Of a DNA stretch of 64,000 nucleotides, positions 22,082-32,932 are shown in pieces. The notes below the pieces were generated by a model. The model did no database searches. It was not told where the DNA came from and worked only from the letters and a program-made list of their open reading frames with translations. The stretch comes from Alloascoidea africana (Eukaryota; Ascomycota; Alloascoideomycetes; Alloascoideales; Alloascoideaceae), in contig JAKTTT010000004.1 of assembly GCA_030581615.1 (NCBI GenBank), positions 186,001 through 250,000 of the forward strand, read 5' to 3'. The translations under genes and the position numbers were made by a program. Position 1 is the stretch's first letter. Every line of letters begins with the position of its first letter.

Positions 22082-24132
22082 ATGCCCAAATGGAAGATTC
22101 GAGTGAATCGAAGTGGATGGCTAATGATCTTGGTCATGTACACCTCTATTATGAACGGTGGTGTAAGAAACTACGATGTTTTATGATGGATATGGAAATT
22201 AGACTAACCTGAAACGCAAAGACCATCGGATATGACCAGAGCATGATCAGTAACATCAACACTCTAAACTCTTATGTTGATTGTAAGTATCAATCTTATC
22301 ATGGTCCATCCACCGTTTCTAATGTTAATTTTGTGTAGATTTTGGTCTCGACGATAACTATCAAGGCTTATTTTCGTCTGCGATAAATATAGGGTCTATT
22401 ATTGGTGGCCTTTTCTCAGCCGCCCTATCAGACAAGTTTGGGAGAAAGAAAGGTTTGACATTTGAGATTTGACGTGTTCTGGAGGTTTCACTAACCTCAA
22501 AATGAGTCTGCAACAGGTATCCTCCTGTCTTCCTTGATCACCTTTGTGGGTGTTGCTATGCAATCGGCAGCAACACATAGGTCGGTCTTCATCATAGGAA
22601 GAGTGGTAATAGGAATTGCCATTACTCTGAACAACGTCTCTGCCCCGACATATGTTGCAGAACTTGCGTTACCGAGTTATAGAGCCTTTCTGACGGGTAT
22701 TTATACAGCTTCGTGGTTCATAGCGGCGATTCTTGCCAGTAGCTTGATAGTAGCCACCTATCAGATTCCTTCAACTTGGTCATGGCGGATAATCTCAATT
22801 ATTCAAGCTGGACCCTCGTTGTTGGCTCTTCCTGCTTTGCCCTTTATGCCAGAATCCCCCAGATTTTTAATAAACAAGGGAAGAGACGAAGAGGCTTTAA
22901 AAGTGTTGGCGGATTTCCATGGGAATGGGGATCAAACAGATACCTTTGTGGTTGAAGAGTTTATGGAAATTAAACAGGTTTTAACTGCTGAGCACAATAG
23001 TAATGTTTCATGGATGGGACTGGTTGAGACCACAGGAAACAGATGGAGAATGTCAATCATTCTGCTAATGGGTCTCTTTTCACAATTTTCTGGATCGAAT
23101 CTTGTTGGCGTTTACATTAGTCAAATAATGAAACAAGCAGGCGTTACAGAAGAACGGCTCCAAATCATCATTAATGTTACGGTTCAAGTTGCCAATCTAT
23201 TTGCAGCTGTTGCAGGATCCTATTTCACTGAAAAATGGGGCAGAAGACCTATATTGATCTGGAGTTCCCTGGCATTGGCAATTATCTTCTTTATCATGGG
23301 TGCCTTATTGTCGTTTTTTGGTGCCGATCGAGACACGAATGCCACTCCGGTTATCGTTGTTTTCATCTTTATATTCAATGTGATTTATAGTTTCTCGTTT
23401 ATTCCCCTATCGACCAGTTACCCCATTGATATTATGAGTTATGGAATCAGAGCTAAAGGAATGGCACTGACTCAAATTGTTACTTTTTCATTTGCCTTTG
23501 TGAATCAATATCTGCTGCCATTGGCCATTCACAGGATTGGATGGCGTTTGTACATGATAAACGCGGGCTTCAATATCTTTCAAACTGCATTGACATTTGT
23601 TCTGTTTGTGGAAACAAAAGGAAAAACTCTGGAAGAGATTGATCTGCTTTTCGACTCGGCTCATGGAACTGATGTCATTTTCATCAACCTAAGAAGCTTG
23701 TTTACACTTGAAAAGAGACAAAAATTGATTGATGAAGCCGAAAGATCCAAGGAGGAGGATGGTAGAGGTTCTAGAGATGACGGAGTTATGGCTTCTGGCG
23801 TGTCTGGATTTGAAGATCTAGAAACCACAATTACCAATTCGCGGCTCAGACACTTGAAACCACAATCCTTATTTGAAATAAGTTCCGAACATGAGGCAGA
23901 AACCCCCCGTTCCTCAACCGATAACGTCCGACCTTTTAGAAGTTTAAACATCAGCCATAGAGCTGATAGTAAAATGAAATCTCGGGAAGATATTGAAGAG
24001 CAAATACGGCCCGTTAAAAGCTTGAATCTGAATCGCAAGAATAATGAGGAAGACCAACCTGGTATTGAAGAATTCCTGGAAATGTCATATTACGGCATAG
24101 ATGATGAAGATTCGAGAAAATCAGCAAAGTAA
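22082..24132 (+). CDS. MFS sugar transporter, LAC12-like (three introns)
   Basis: Four exons fit: 22082-22162, 22222-22282, 22339-22452 and 22517-24132, giving 623 residues. Introns have donors GTAAGA, GTAAGT and GTTTGA with branch sites ACTAAC, GTTAAT and ACTAAC. Splicing restores the first transmembrane motif (NGGTIGYDQSM) and the GRKK loop of the sugar-porter family. Other hallmarks are PESPRFLINKGRDEEAL after TM6 and ETKGKTLEEID at the end of TM12. The loop with LADFHGNGD resembles fungal lactose and disaccharide permeases such as Lac12. The substrate is not determined. A hydrophilic tail of about 150 residues follows TM12, longer than usual, with Ser/Arg/Glu-rich segments that may be regulatory. 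The protein should be in the plasma membrane. The third donor, GTTTGA, is non-canonical, so that boundary is the least certain. Confidence 0.85.
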
Positions 24133-24391
24133 TAATCGATTTCTATTGTTTTTAGCATAGCTTTTGTTCGTGATTTGAAGAAAAGAACCAAAAATTAATG
24201 ACTTTTTTGTGATAGTTTGGCATTTTGATGGGATTTTTAGCATACTTTTTAATCATAAGATAAGCAGCCCTAGCATAAAAAAACCTAGTATTATTAGTGT
24301 GACATACAAAGCAATTCTTTCTTATAAATAGAAGAGTTATATATTCCCAACCCTTAAAATTTCCCAGCGCGCCAATACTAAAACGTTCCTT

Positions 24392-25534
24392 TCAGATTAG
24401 CAAATCATCCATTTCTTCTAATGATAATCCGCCATCTTCCTGTGTAGATTCTTCAGCACAAGAACTTGGGTTGAAATATGAATATGATCGCCTATGACCC
24501 AGCGAATCACCGTTTGCCACATAATGATGATATCTTTCCTCCCGTTTCGCGTCCGAAGAGAGGGTACTGGCCATGTAGCTTCTTGAAATCGTAGAACGAG
24601 ACCTCAGGTGAGATGCTCTTAACAAGCTCCTCGGTTTTGTTTCCCTTAACACTAGAATTTTTGCCATAGATGAGCCTGAGTTTGGATTCGGGTAGTGAAA
24701 TGAGAAAGTATCGGTAGAAGGTGCTCTGCCCATGGGTTTTGAAGTTTGAATTCGTCTATGATGATTTTTAAATTGGGCAATGGGTCGTAATCTTTTTATA
24801 TCTTCATCGGATTTATCCAGCTCTTCCAACTTGATAGGTGATAAATCGTCCATAACAGTATTTAACGCTTGTTTAAATTCAGCTTCAGCATCAGCGTCAT
24901 CCTTTCTCAACGTTCTATTCGTGAACATTTCGTAGTCTATTGGTTCGTAATCAAGAGGAACAAACACCTCTTCCTCAACTTCCGGAGGCATGTATTCAAT
25001 TTCTAGATCCTCTTTTTCGTACGGCAGTTGAACAGGAGCCATTTCTACGTCAACTCCTGAAGATAAGTCACCTTCAAAGTTGACGCGTTTCAAAGGGGTT
25101 CTCTTCCTAGATGATTTCCGTCTCTCTGAACTGTTAGCACTAGGGAAATCTTTTTTGAAAACGGTGAAACATTCATTTGGTCCAATTCCATTAAGTAATG
25201 TATTTGTACGCTGAACCGTCCTCGCGTTATGATCTTTCCCACCCAAAGGGACTCGTTGTGCAGTTGGAGTAACGAAATTGCTCGATTGAAAAAGCATTTT
25301 TCTTGCCGTATCGCCATTCTCTTTTGTCTGTGTCGTAAACACTTTAGCTTTGTTTGTAGTCAGTTTATTTTCGTTGCTTTTGTATCGCGTGGGCGTTTTG
25401 AATTGAAGATGTTTCGCGGTCATGATTTGGTTTTGACCTCCTCCTCCCCCTCCTGCTTTCGAGAGTCCATCTTTCCCAATAAGATGTGGAGTTTTTAAAA
25501 GATTCTCCTTGTTGGCAAAGTGCGTCGAAGTCAT
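24392..25534 (-). CDS. Securin-like anaphase inhibitor (Pds1/Cut2 type candidate)
   Basis: This 380-residue, mostly disordered protein starts MTSTHFANKENLLKTP and so carries a KEN box at residues 8-10. The first half is basic, with RxxL-type sequences (RVPL, RTPL) that could act as destruction boxes. The middle turns acidic and contains LEIEYMPPEVEEE, followed by VPLDYEPIDYEMF. This resembles the separase-binding segment of fungal securins, in which a Glu-x-x-Pro element acts as a pseudosubstrate. Together, an N-terminal degron block and an acidic separase-binding block is the securin plan: it would hold separase inactive until APC/C-driven destruction. Securins diverge fast, so this rests on motifs rather than whole-length similarity. 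Another APC/C substrate is the main alternative. The gene converges with the sugar transporter. Confidence 0.65.
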   Translation of the reverse strand: MTSTHFANKENLLKTPHLIGKDGLSKAGGGGGGQNQIMTAKHLQFKTPTRYKSNENKLTTNKAKVFTTQTKENGDTARKMLFQSSNFVTPTAQRVPLGGKDHNARTVQRTNTLLNGIGPNECFTVFKKDFPSANSSERRKSSRKRTPLKRVNFEGDLSSGVDVEMAPVQLPYEKEDLEIEYMPPEVEEEVFVPLDYEPIDYEMFTNRTLRKDDADAEAEFKQALNTVMDDLSPIKLEELDKSDEDIKRLRPIAQFKNHHRRIQTSKPMGRAPSTDTFSFHYPNPNSGSSMAKILVLRETKPRSLLRASHLRSRSTISRSYMASTLSSDAKREERYHHYVANGDSLGHRRSYSYFNPSSCAEESTQEDGGLSLEEMDDLLI

Positions 25535-25710
25535 TTGCCCAGTAGCACCGGCCTAGCTCAGAAATCTAAAGAGTGCTTCCACAAATGTTTGACGATGGAT
25601 GAGCGGATGTGTTGTATCTTTTCCCCTTTAGGACATTCACCAGCCTTCATAACTAACTTTAGGTTTCTCATAATTTTATTCTAAAACAATCATGCTAACG
25701 AATATATATC

Positions 25711-27320
25711 TCACAACTGTTTGGGATCTGTGATGATTTTTCTAAATCCTTCTACAACAGTTTCAAACTTGAATTTGCTAGTTTCGTTGAATATGCTCGT
25801 ACCACCACAAAGACCCACAGTAAGCACCGGTGAGCCCTCATTATCAACGCTAACAACGTTGACATCGAACGAGTATTCCATATTCGAGGTGTTGAAGGAC
25901 ATTCTTTGCACATGATACTTGCTTGTACTCGGAGATTTATAATTTCTAAATCCAAGATTCGATATAGATACAGTTTCATCTAGTGGACGACAGGCTCTAT
26001 CTGTCAGGAACTTGTTGAAATCATCGATAAATGATAGCTCATGAGTAGTATCTGCCTTTGAAATGACCTCTGGTTTAATCTTTTCCTTGATACCAGTAGA
26101 GATGGCCAACACTTCTTTCCACGCAGCCTCGCCAGATTTGATAGTATCCAAATAGAATGACACGTCTGTTAAGTAGCAACCCATCAAGTCCTCTGCTTTT
26201 TTATTCCCAAGCAATGAGGGCTCAGTGGAGGGGGCAATGTACCTTCTTGCATCTACCGCAATTGCAGAATGTGTTGGCTTATATTCTGTGACTTCAGCAA
26301 TTGATTTTAGAAAAGCAACAGTTAAAAATGCAGTTACAGTGACTTTTTTCTCTTTACAGAGTTTCAAAATCCCATTGGTTTCTTCAGGATTGAGATCAAG
26401 CAACGTCCATTTAGGTACAGGCAGGTCAACTGTGCCATCTGGGTTGAAATCACTGGCTTTTGCTACAATTGGTGGGAACTTGTGTGCTTTAGCGACGAGT
26501 TTCGATTTCAAAACCCCTGGAGCGTAATAATTCCACAATTCAGAAGCAAGGTTTTTAACCGAGGTGTGAAAGTCCAAAAGAGTCTCGAAAGGCTTGGGAA
26601 GTGGTGTTTTGGGTGAGAAATCAGAAAACGAGATATGGCTATTCAAAGTGTTGTTGCTGCTTGAGGATTCGAATTCCAATAGCTTCTCAAATAGGACACG
26701 GTGGAAGATGATTCCGGACATTCCATCGCCAATAACGTGGTCATAAAGGAATACAATTTCTGTATTGTTTAGCACAACGACTTTCCACAGCAATTGGTCC
26801 TGTTTGTTTAGGTTTTCTCCAAACCCCTGGCTGAGCAACGATGATGCCTCTTCATTTCCCAAAACATAGGTAGAACCATCCGTAGGCATTGATGTTGGGG
26901 AATATTTGGGATCTGTGTATTTGAACTCGACAGCAGATTCAAGGTCAAATTCAGGGAGAATGCCTATCCATGCATCTTTAAGGGCCAGGTTATCGTCAAC
27001 GTTGAAGATGTTTGAAAGGAGGATGGGGTAGTCCAACACGACTGCTTTCAAGGCTTGCACTAGCTCTGTTTTACCAATGGGTTTGGTGTAACTTGAAGAG
27101 ATCAAAATTGAACGATACAATCCCTTTCTGGATCTCGCTGTGAAGTATTTCTCCAAGCTTTCTGGACACAGTGGGACGTTGGAGTCAGTTACGGAAGGCT
27201 GGGGTTGAGCGTGATACACTTACGGATTGGCCTTGCACGCCAAGACAGATCTTCTGGAGCATTTGCCGTTGAAGTTGAAGCAGCCGTAGCAGCAGCAGGG
27301 GCAGTAGCAGCAGTTGACAT
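25711..27320 (-). CDS. Alcohol O-acetyltransferase, ATF1/ATF2 family (one intron)
   Basis: Exon 1 is 27320-27224 and exon 2 27161-25711, with a 62-base intron (donor GTAAGT, acceptor CCAG), giving 515 residues. The exon junction reads RPIQSLEKYFTAR. The key motif of the AATase family, HxxxDG, is present as YDHVIGDGMS at about residue 174 (catalytic His and structural Asp), and the VSISNLGF segment at about 430 takes the place of the DFGWG-like block. Atf enzymes transfer acetyl from acetyl-CoA to fusel alcohols and, in Atf2, to sterols, at the ER or lipid droplets. N-terminal residues 5-24 are an Ala/Thr-rich, probably disordered lead. The open frame also starts just inside the intron from a GTG, which is not a credible start. 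Paralogue identity (ATF1 or ATF2) cannot be fixed. Confidence 0.88.
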
Positions 27321-27456
27321 TGTATATAGAGAAGAAGAAGGAAAAAAGGGGGAAGGGGAAGGAATCGATGGAGAGTAGGGCCGTTCGGGAGATGAGATTA
27401 CCCTGAGGCAACGGGAATTACGAAACCATTAAAACTATATCAACATGTAACACAAT

Positions 27457-27939
27457 TTAGAGATTTAGAGAAAAACGGGCACATATAAAGGTGTTTGTCA
27501 TGTCTTCAGTGAATGCTGTTGCTGTTAGCGAGTAGTTTCCCGCTGCCAACTCACTAGGGATTGTCAATTCGGTGGTGACACTGACTCTTTCGCCCTGTGG
27601 CACAGGACAGACAGTGTTGGAATGGGATTTGAGAAATTTGCACAAATCTTCAAATTGCTGTACCAGAATCACCGATCCTTTTTGAATTCGAATGTTTAAT
27701 ACAGATCCGTTGAGAACTGGTTTGTTGACTATTCCCGAAGCATGGATCGAAATAACGTCTCCTCGATTTGGCGCCGATGGGGTAATATTCAGGTGGTCAA
27801 TCTTCCACAAGTAGTCGTAAGTTGGACTACATAGCAGTTGCTCAACGTCTGTGAGTGTTGTAGAGGCAGAGACGATTGGGAATGCAAATGCAAAAAGCAT
27901 TGCTTTCAGAGTGATGAACGTTATTAGACATGGATTCAT
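27457..27939 (-). CDS. NPC2: Vacuolar/lumenal sterol carrier, ML domain (Npc2)
   Basis: This 160-residue protein has a signal peptide (MNPCLITFITLKAMLFAFAFPIVSA) and an ML domain. Cys residues at conserved places (LLCSPTYD, FEDLCKFL, NTVCPVPQG, TFICARF) fit the disulfides of Npc2. Asn-x-Ser/Thr sites suggest glycosylation. Yeast Npc2 hands sterols to the membrane protein Ncr1 in the vacuole lumen. The Pfam-type name is phosphatidylglycerol/phosphatidylinositol transfer protein. The length agrees with fungal orthologues. Confidence 0.92.
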   Translation of the reverse strand: MNPCLITFITLKAMLFAFAFPIVSASTTLTDVEQLLCSPTYDYLWKIDHLNITPSAPNRGDVISIHASGIVNKPVLNGSVLNIRIQKGSVILVQQFEDLCKFLKSHSNTVCPVPQGERVSVTTELTIPSELAAGNYSLTATAFTEDMTNTFICARFSLNL

Positions 27940-28592
27940 TGTGCGACGATGGCTTTGTATGAGTAACTTGAAGATAATGGAGAGCCACTTTTTGGTGCAA
28001 TGAACATCTATTAAATTCTTTTGTGTAAATGCACGCTATTTTTTTGGTTTTATGACTATTGTTCTTAAGGAAGAGGCAGGGATGAACAGAAACAGGACAA
28101 ACACAAAAAGGACTAGCCTTTTTGCATTGCGTGTGTCCTGGCGGCTGACTTTACAAAAAAACATTTAGTTTGCTTCTCAATCTGTATCGAGTATATTGTT
28201 GCTATACGCACGAAAATGTCAAATTCCAAGAATTGAGTTTTGCATCTGTTTCCATTTTGGAAAGAATTAAGCTACTGGGGGGAGAATGACACTAAAGATT
28301 GAATGAATTTCATGAAAACCCTTACAAGTTAGCTCTATTTAATAAGAAGAAAAAGGATGAGAGAAAAAAAATGGCGGGGAAAGAAATAGCTTTAAAGCAA
28401 CGTAAATTAAACATTTAACAGTTATGGGAATACAGGGTATTGATGAGAAAAGAGCTCAAGCCAAACCAACCAAAAAAAAAAAAGAAATTAATACAAAATC
28501 CCTCTTAGATCATACAGAGAAACCCGAATAATAATAAAAAGTGTAAAAGGGGGGGAAAAAAAAAGGCGTAAAAGATTTGATAAAAAAACACG
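27940..28592. other. Spacer between NPC2 and JHD2
   Basis: Both flanking genes are on the minus strand, so this holds the JHD2 3' end and the NPC2 promoter. It is A-rich with several short A runs (about 28475 and 28557-28565) and a G run near 28550. No gene is visible. Confidence 0.5.
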
Positions 28593-31061
28593 TTATATTT
28601 TCCTTCTTCGTTTCGTTGATGAGGAATTTTCATCTTGGGTGTCTCTCCTCTTTAGTTCATGCTCAATTGTACGCAATTCTTCTTCATCCATTCGTATCCT
28701 TAGCGTAACAGATTTTTTGTTAGAGATAGGTGGAGCATCATTTATAAAATCTTCCAAACAGTAGATTTTTTCCACTTTGTCATTATCATAATCGGGTCCC
28801 GGATCCAGAGCAAGAACCACAACTTGGGACAAAAAAGACATACTTTTACATCTTGTACAGCAAATAGCCGAATCATCCTGTTCTGTTGAAACCTTGACGA
28901 CTTTAATTTCTTTGCTCATATCAATCACATGCTTTCGCAGCTCGAGTTCTTTATCAACGACATCCTGCACGTATCCCAACAGATACTCTTTTAACTTTAC
29001 AGTCCAGCGCTTTGTCTGATCGGAAAGAGCCGTTTTCACAATTAGTTCATCAAATGCGAAAACTGGGGCTCTATGAACTGTTTTGTAATGTTCTATTGAT
29101 TCCTGACAGTATGGTAACCATTTGATAGGAGCAAAATTCACAGCCTCGTTCATGTTAAAGCCATGGTTAAATCCCGCATGATAAACTTGCGGGAAAGTAA
29201 TCACAAAGTCGCCTGGGCGTTGATCAACGGCGTAGCAGGGAATTCCATTCTTAATCAAATGTTTTGGATGGTGTAGTGTGGTCAAATGGCATAGTAAATC
29301 AGGCTGGTTCTCAAACAGTTCAGGGACAAGTTTTTGCATCAATTCTTCAAACCTATCACAGTAATTTGCCGGAATTCCGTACCAAGTCTTTGTTTCACCA
29401 AAGTGTTGGTAGTTTGCACTATAGGTGTAATGATCCTCGTTGTGCCAGCAAAAAGCTGAGAAAAGCATGCCGATATAGGTCCAAGGAAGAGTCATACCGG
29501 ATATATCAGCATCAAAGATTTTCAATAGCGAGCCTGGTAGTAATGGAAGCACATTTAGATTCCATGGGTCTTGAGAATAATTGTGACCGTTGTTAGAGTC
29601 TGTAATAGGGAAACCCGAGACCTGTTGTTCCGGAGTGTTTTGTAGATCTGCGCCGTATTCAACTTCGACATTTTCCGAGGTGTCATTAACAAGTCTCCAA
29701 AACTCTTGTTCAATAGTACATTCTTGGGTATACATATCTTTAACAGATTGGGTTTCGTAGTTTGGCACCTTGAGTCCCAATTTCTGGAAATATTTGTCTC
29801 TAAAATCATCACATTTCGTTTGGAAAGATTCTAAAGAGTAGTGATTTTTACCTGATTCAAAACCAAAAGTGTCATTTTCAACAAGACAGTGATCACAATA
29901 CCAGTTCCCAGTGGGGACGCTTTCCAGTTTCGGTAGTAGGCAATACCGATGATATTCATCTTCGCACCCATCGCATATCAACATGTTTTCGTAATCTGTG
30001 TCTTGTTTACAGGCCATACATCCATCTTCCACTTCAGCTTCATCCGAGGAAGAGGAAGAGCAAGCGGATACTGGAGACGTTGTGGAGTAGTAGTCATTAT
30101 TTGCGAGTTTTTTCTTTAGAGCGACAAATTCCGTATAAGGAGCTATCAGATCTTTATAGAGCTGTTTCAACTTGTGAGTGGAGGAATCCGGAATTTTCAA
30201 CACTGAAGCTACTTTTGCCCATTGTTTCGAGCTTGTTGGTCCCACCATGTCAATAGATTCAACAAGCCGTTTCAGTTGATAAAGACTTAGTCTTTCACCA
30301 TCCAAAGAGCAATTTCTCAACGTTTTAGAATCATAGCCATGGCTTTTCTTAGTTCTTGTGTAGTAGCAGCTATTATGGAAACGTTCCAGTTTATCCAGAA
30401 ATAGGGATTCCGCACGGGATAAAGCACCCATACTATTGATTCGTTGTCGTCTTGTTTGGAATTTAAATCTGTTTAGAACAACTGGAGGATTCCAACCTTG
30501 TGGAGGCACAATTTTGACGATTCCGTATTGGGCGCCTATATCTGTAAGAGAGTTGATATACTTTATCGGATCCTCAAACTCCCGTTCGGAGGGATATAGT
30601 GTGGGCGCCTCGGGGATTCCGAACGGCCGGCTTTTCCTCGTTGTATGTCTCGACTTGTTGGGTTTCTTTGTTTTAAGTTTTTTCTTGTCGTTGAGAAGAT
30701 TTGAGATTGGTCTTGTGTTTTTGTTCATGTTCATGTTCATATTCATATTTATGGGTCCGTTGATTGTTGCTGTGGACGTTGTCTCCCGGTTGCGCCAACT
30801 GTCCGCAGTCGCAGTCCACGACGACCCAGATAGAATCGAAGAACCAGGGCCCTTGGAGTCGAGATTGTTGGGATCGGGATCGGGATCAGAACCAGAAGCC
30901 TTGGGCTCTGCTTCGGTCTCAGGTTCTGGAGACGTCATCGGACTATCTTCCAAATCAAACCTCATTGTCATTGTGGAGTGGACAGAATCCAGACTGGTAT
31001 CCTCGCCTCCTCCTCCCTTTGCACGATGAGGTGGTGGAGATCCTTCAGCGGTCAGTGTCAT
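28593..31061 (-). CDS. JHD2: JmjC histone H3K4 demethylase, KDM5/Jhd2 type with ARID and PHD
   Basis: The 822-residue protein has the KDM5 order. A disordered Ser/Pro/Gly-rich N-terminus with an MN-repeat (105-114) is followed by JmjN (about 149-190, IPEAPTLYPSEREFEDP), an ARID-like region (about 210-315), a PHD finger (CMACKQD to WYCDHC) and JmjC. The Fe(II) ligands are visible: HNEDHYTY (His and Glu) and YHAGF (second His); the 2-oxoglutarate Lys is in FGETKTWYG. A shortened Cys-rich segment (CCTRCKS) near the C-terminus recalls the C5HC2 zinc finger. S. cerevisiae Jhd2 has JmjN, PHD and JmjC but little ARID, so this is closer to the ancestral KDM5 plan. It should remove methyl groups from H3K4 in the nucleus. 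The catalytic residues look intact. Confidence 0.93.
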   Translation of the reverse strand: MTLTAEGSPPPHRAKGGGGEDTSLDSVHSTMTMRFDLEDSPMTSPEPETEAEPKASGSDPDPDPNNLDSKGPGSSILSGSSWTATADSWRNRETTSTATINGPINMNMNMNMNKNTRPISNLLNDKKKLKTKKPNKSRHTTRKSRPFGIPEAPTLYPSEREFEDPIKYINSLTDIGAQYGIVKIVPPQGWNPPVVLNRFKFQTRRQRINSMGALSRAESLFLDKLERFHNSCYYTRTKKSHGYDSKTLRNCSLDGERLSLYQLKRLVESIDMVGPTSSKQWAKVASVLKIPDSSTHKLKQLYKDLIAPYTEFVALKKKLANNDYYSTTSPVSACSSSSSDEAEVEDGCMACKQDTDYENMLICDGCEDEYHRYCLLPKLESVPTGNWYCDHCLVENDTFGFESGKNHYSLESFQTKCDDFRDKYFQKLGLKVPNYETQSVKDMYTQECTIEQEFWRLVNDTSENVEVEYGADLQNTPEQQVSGFPITDSNNGHNYSQDPWNLNVLPLLPGSLLKIFDADISGMTLPWTYIGMLFSAFCWHNEDHYTYSANYQHFGETKTWYGIPANYCDRFEELMQKLVPELFENQPDLLCHLTTLHHPKHLIKNGIPCYAVDQRPGDFVITFPQVYHAGFNHGFNMNEAVNFAPIKWLPYCQESIEHYKTVHRAPVFAFDELIVKTALSDQTKRWTVKLKEYLLGYVQDVVDKELELRKHVIDMSKEIKVVKVSTEQDDSAICCTRCKSMSFLSQVVVLALDPGPDYDNDKVEKIYCLEDFINDAPPISNKKSVTLRIRMDEEELRTIEHELKRRDTQDENSSSTKRRRKI

Positions 31062-31605
31062 ACTGCTAAGACCAGTAGTAGTATTTTATTTGTGTTTGCT
31101 TGAATTTGTTTGACTTTTTCACCAATTTCCAAACTCTCCAAAACAGTCAGTCAGTCTCCCCACCAAAAATAAAAATACAAACTAGACCAAAATACAAAAT
31201 GCAGAAAAAAGAAGGACATGTCAACTTCTTTTTTTTTTTTCTTTTTCTCGCTTGTCTCTCAGCCAATTGGCAGGGACAACGGAGGGTGCACGGGTGTACA
31301 TGCAGGGTTACCATATCGTGCAGTGGGCATTCCCCGGTTGGGCCACGTGCAGATCCATTAGACTTCCCGAAATGGACAAGTCTTTAAAAGCAGGAACGAA
31401 ACTGAAAAAGTGGGAGAGAATCAAGAGGATCAAGTTGGCGATTTTGGATCTGGGGGACCAAAAAAGACGGGAATAGGAAAAGTGTACAAATAATCAAGAA
31501 AATTCAAGAGAATTTCAAAAAAAATTCGATTATAACTATTATCTATATCCCCATCCATCGTATGTATAGTAGTATCCAACAAGTTGAATAAAAAAAATTT
31601 GGGAT
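31062..31605. promoter_or_regulatory. JHD2 promoter region
   Basis: This lies between JHD2 and the SED1-like gene, both on the minus strand. A palindromic CACGTG (E-box; Cbf1/Pho4-type site) sits at about 31344. A T run is near 31230 (an A run on the sense strand). No gene is visible. Confidence 0.5.
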
Positions 31606-32232
31606 TTAAATCAAACATGCAACCAGAGCAATTACGCCTGCGATTAGACCAGTGTTAGTTCCTGGATAACCAGAGTTCAAATTCAAGTTGAGTCTGTGTG
31701 CAAGCGCCTTTGACACCGTGGTACTGGTTGCATCGCCTGTTGAGCTTGCACTACCACTTGTGACCTCCGTAACACTACTACTCTCTGTTTCTTTCCCCCT
31801 TTCGGATTTTGAAGATTTGGTTTCTGTTGATGAATTGAAACCGTTTTTCATGCTAGCATCACTTGTTGTATTATTTTTAAGTGCAGCGATATGAACGGTT
31901 TTCGCAATTGTACAAGGACAATCTGTAAATGTCAGATTTGTTTTACTCTTGACAGTTATAGTTTTGTTATTTATAACTAGAGTTGTTGAACTTGGACAAA
32001 ATGTTGTGAATGCAGAAGTTACAACGGTATTCACAGTGGTATAGTTGCTGCCATCATGTGTATTTGTGCTAGTACTACTTTTAGAGGTTGAATTTTTCGC
32101 GATTAAATACGTGTCTGTACTTGCGCCTGGGGGTAAGATTATGGGGATTTGTGAAGATGATATGGTGATGTTTATTCGAGAGGCGGATATGAGAGACACG
32201 GTGGATATGAGAAACAGAGTAGACAAGCGCAT
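31606..32232 (-). CDS. GPI-anchored cell-wall glycoprotein with SED1-type Cys module
   Basis: This 208-residue Ser/Thr-rich protein begins with a signal peptide ([18 protein letters not shown]) and ends with a hydrophobic tail preceded by small residues ([22 protein letters not shown], in pieces), the pattern of GPI attachment. Between them, [12 protein letters not shown] and FTDCPCTI form the CP...CPC module known from Sed1-like wall proteins, which read TTYCPEPTT and TITDCPCTI. Many Asn-x-Ser/Thr sites and Ser/Thr tracts predict heavy glycosylation. It should end up covalently linked to wall glucan. Exact orthology to SED1 or SPI1 is not claimed, as only the module is shared. Confidence 0.8.
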   Translation of the reverse strand: MRLSTLFLISTVSLISASRINITISSSQIPIILPPGASTDTYLIAKNSTSKSSTSTNTHDGSNYTTVNTVVTSAFTTFCPSSTTLVINNKTITVKSKTNLTFTDCPCTIAKTVHIAALKNNTTSDASMKNGFNSSTETKSSKSERGKETESSSVTEVTSGSASSTGDATSTTVSKALAHRLNLNLNSGYPGTNTGLIAGVIALVACLI

Positions 32233-32809
32233 TTTGTTGTGAAATTATGTTATGGAGCTGGCGGTTTCAGATTAAAAACTTTAAGAATGATGCGCGTGTT
32301 TTATCACAGTTCAGTTGTAAATGTGGTAGTGTAAAAGAAATGAAGGTAGAGAAAAGAGAACAAAGCGAATGATAAAAAAGATCGAACACGATAACGAGAT
32401 ATATATATATATTTGCAGGTGGGGGAGAGAAGTGAAGATGGGTAAAAAAAAAAGAAAGTTGAGGGAAAGGGGTAGGAAAAAAAGGCTGTGGACATAATAA
32501 TTTCAGCCGCAAAGCAAATAATGCAATAACCTTCACATCACATCCATTTTTTTGCAACTGTGGCGAATCGACACCCAAATAATCGGAAAAATATGAATAC
32601 ATTCTAAACGTCAATCATCAACTATCTAGTATCAACAAAAAATTGAAAAAAAAAAAAAAAAAACTGAACATTCTAAAAACTATGTATATTTGTAAAAACG
32701 ATACCATAAAAATCAATTTCAAAACTGGTAAAAACTAAAAAGAACAAAACAAGTGTCTATCCAACTCCCCCCGAAAAAAAACACAACCAAAATACTCTTT
32801 ATATTTCTC
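32233..32809. other. Spacer with A runs and short microsatellites
   Basis: This lies between the SED1-like gene start and the 3' end of the methyltransferase-like gene, both on the minus strand. It holds a (TA)n tract near 32399 and an A run of about 17 near 32646. No gene is visible; the promoter of the wall-protein gene must be in the part near 32233-32600. Confidence 0.5.
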
Positions 32810-32871
32810 TTATTGTTGGGTAAAAGTCAATCCAGGAATATCATCTTCCAATTCTCCTTCAAAATCGCTCA

Positions 32872-32932
<61 letters not shown>

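Noticed and set aside
27220-27411. 63-codon Cys/Phe-rich minus-strand frame at the start of the acetyltransferase gene
   Set aside because: It is another frame over the true first exon, whose own frame splices cleanly into the enzyme.
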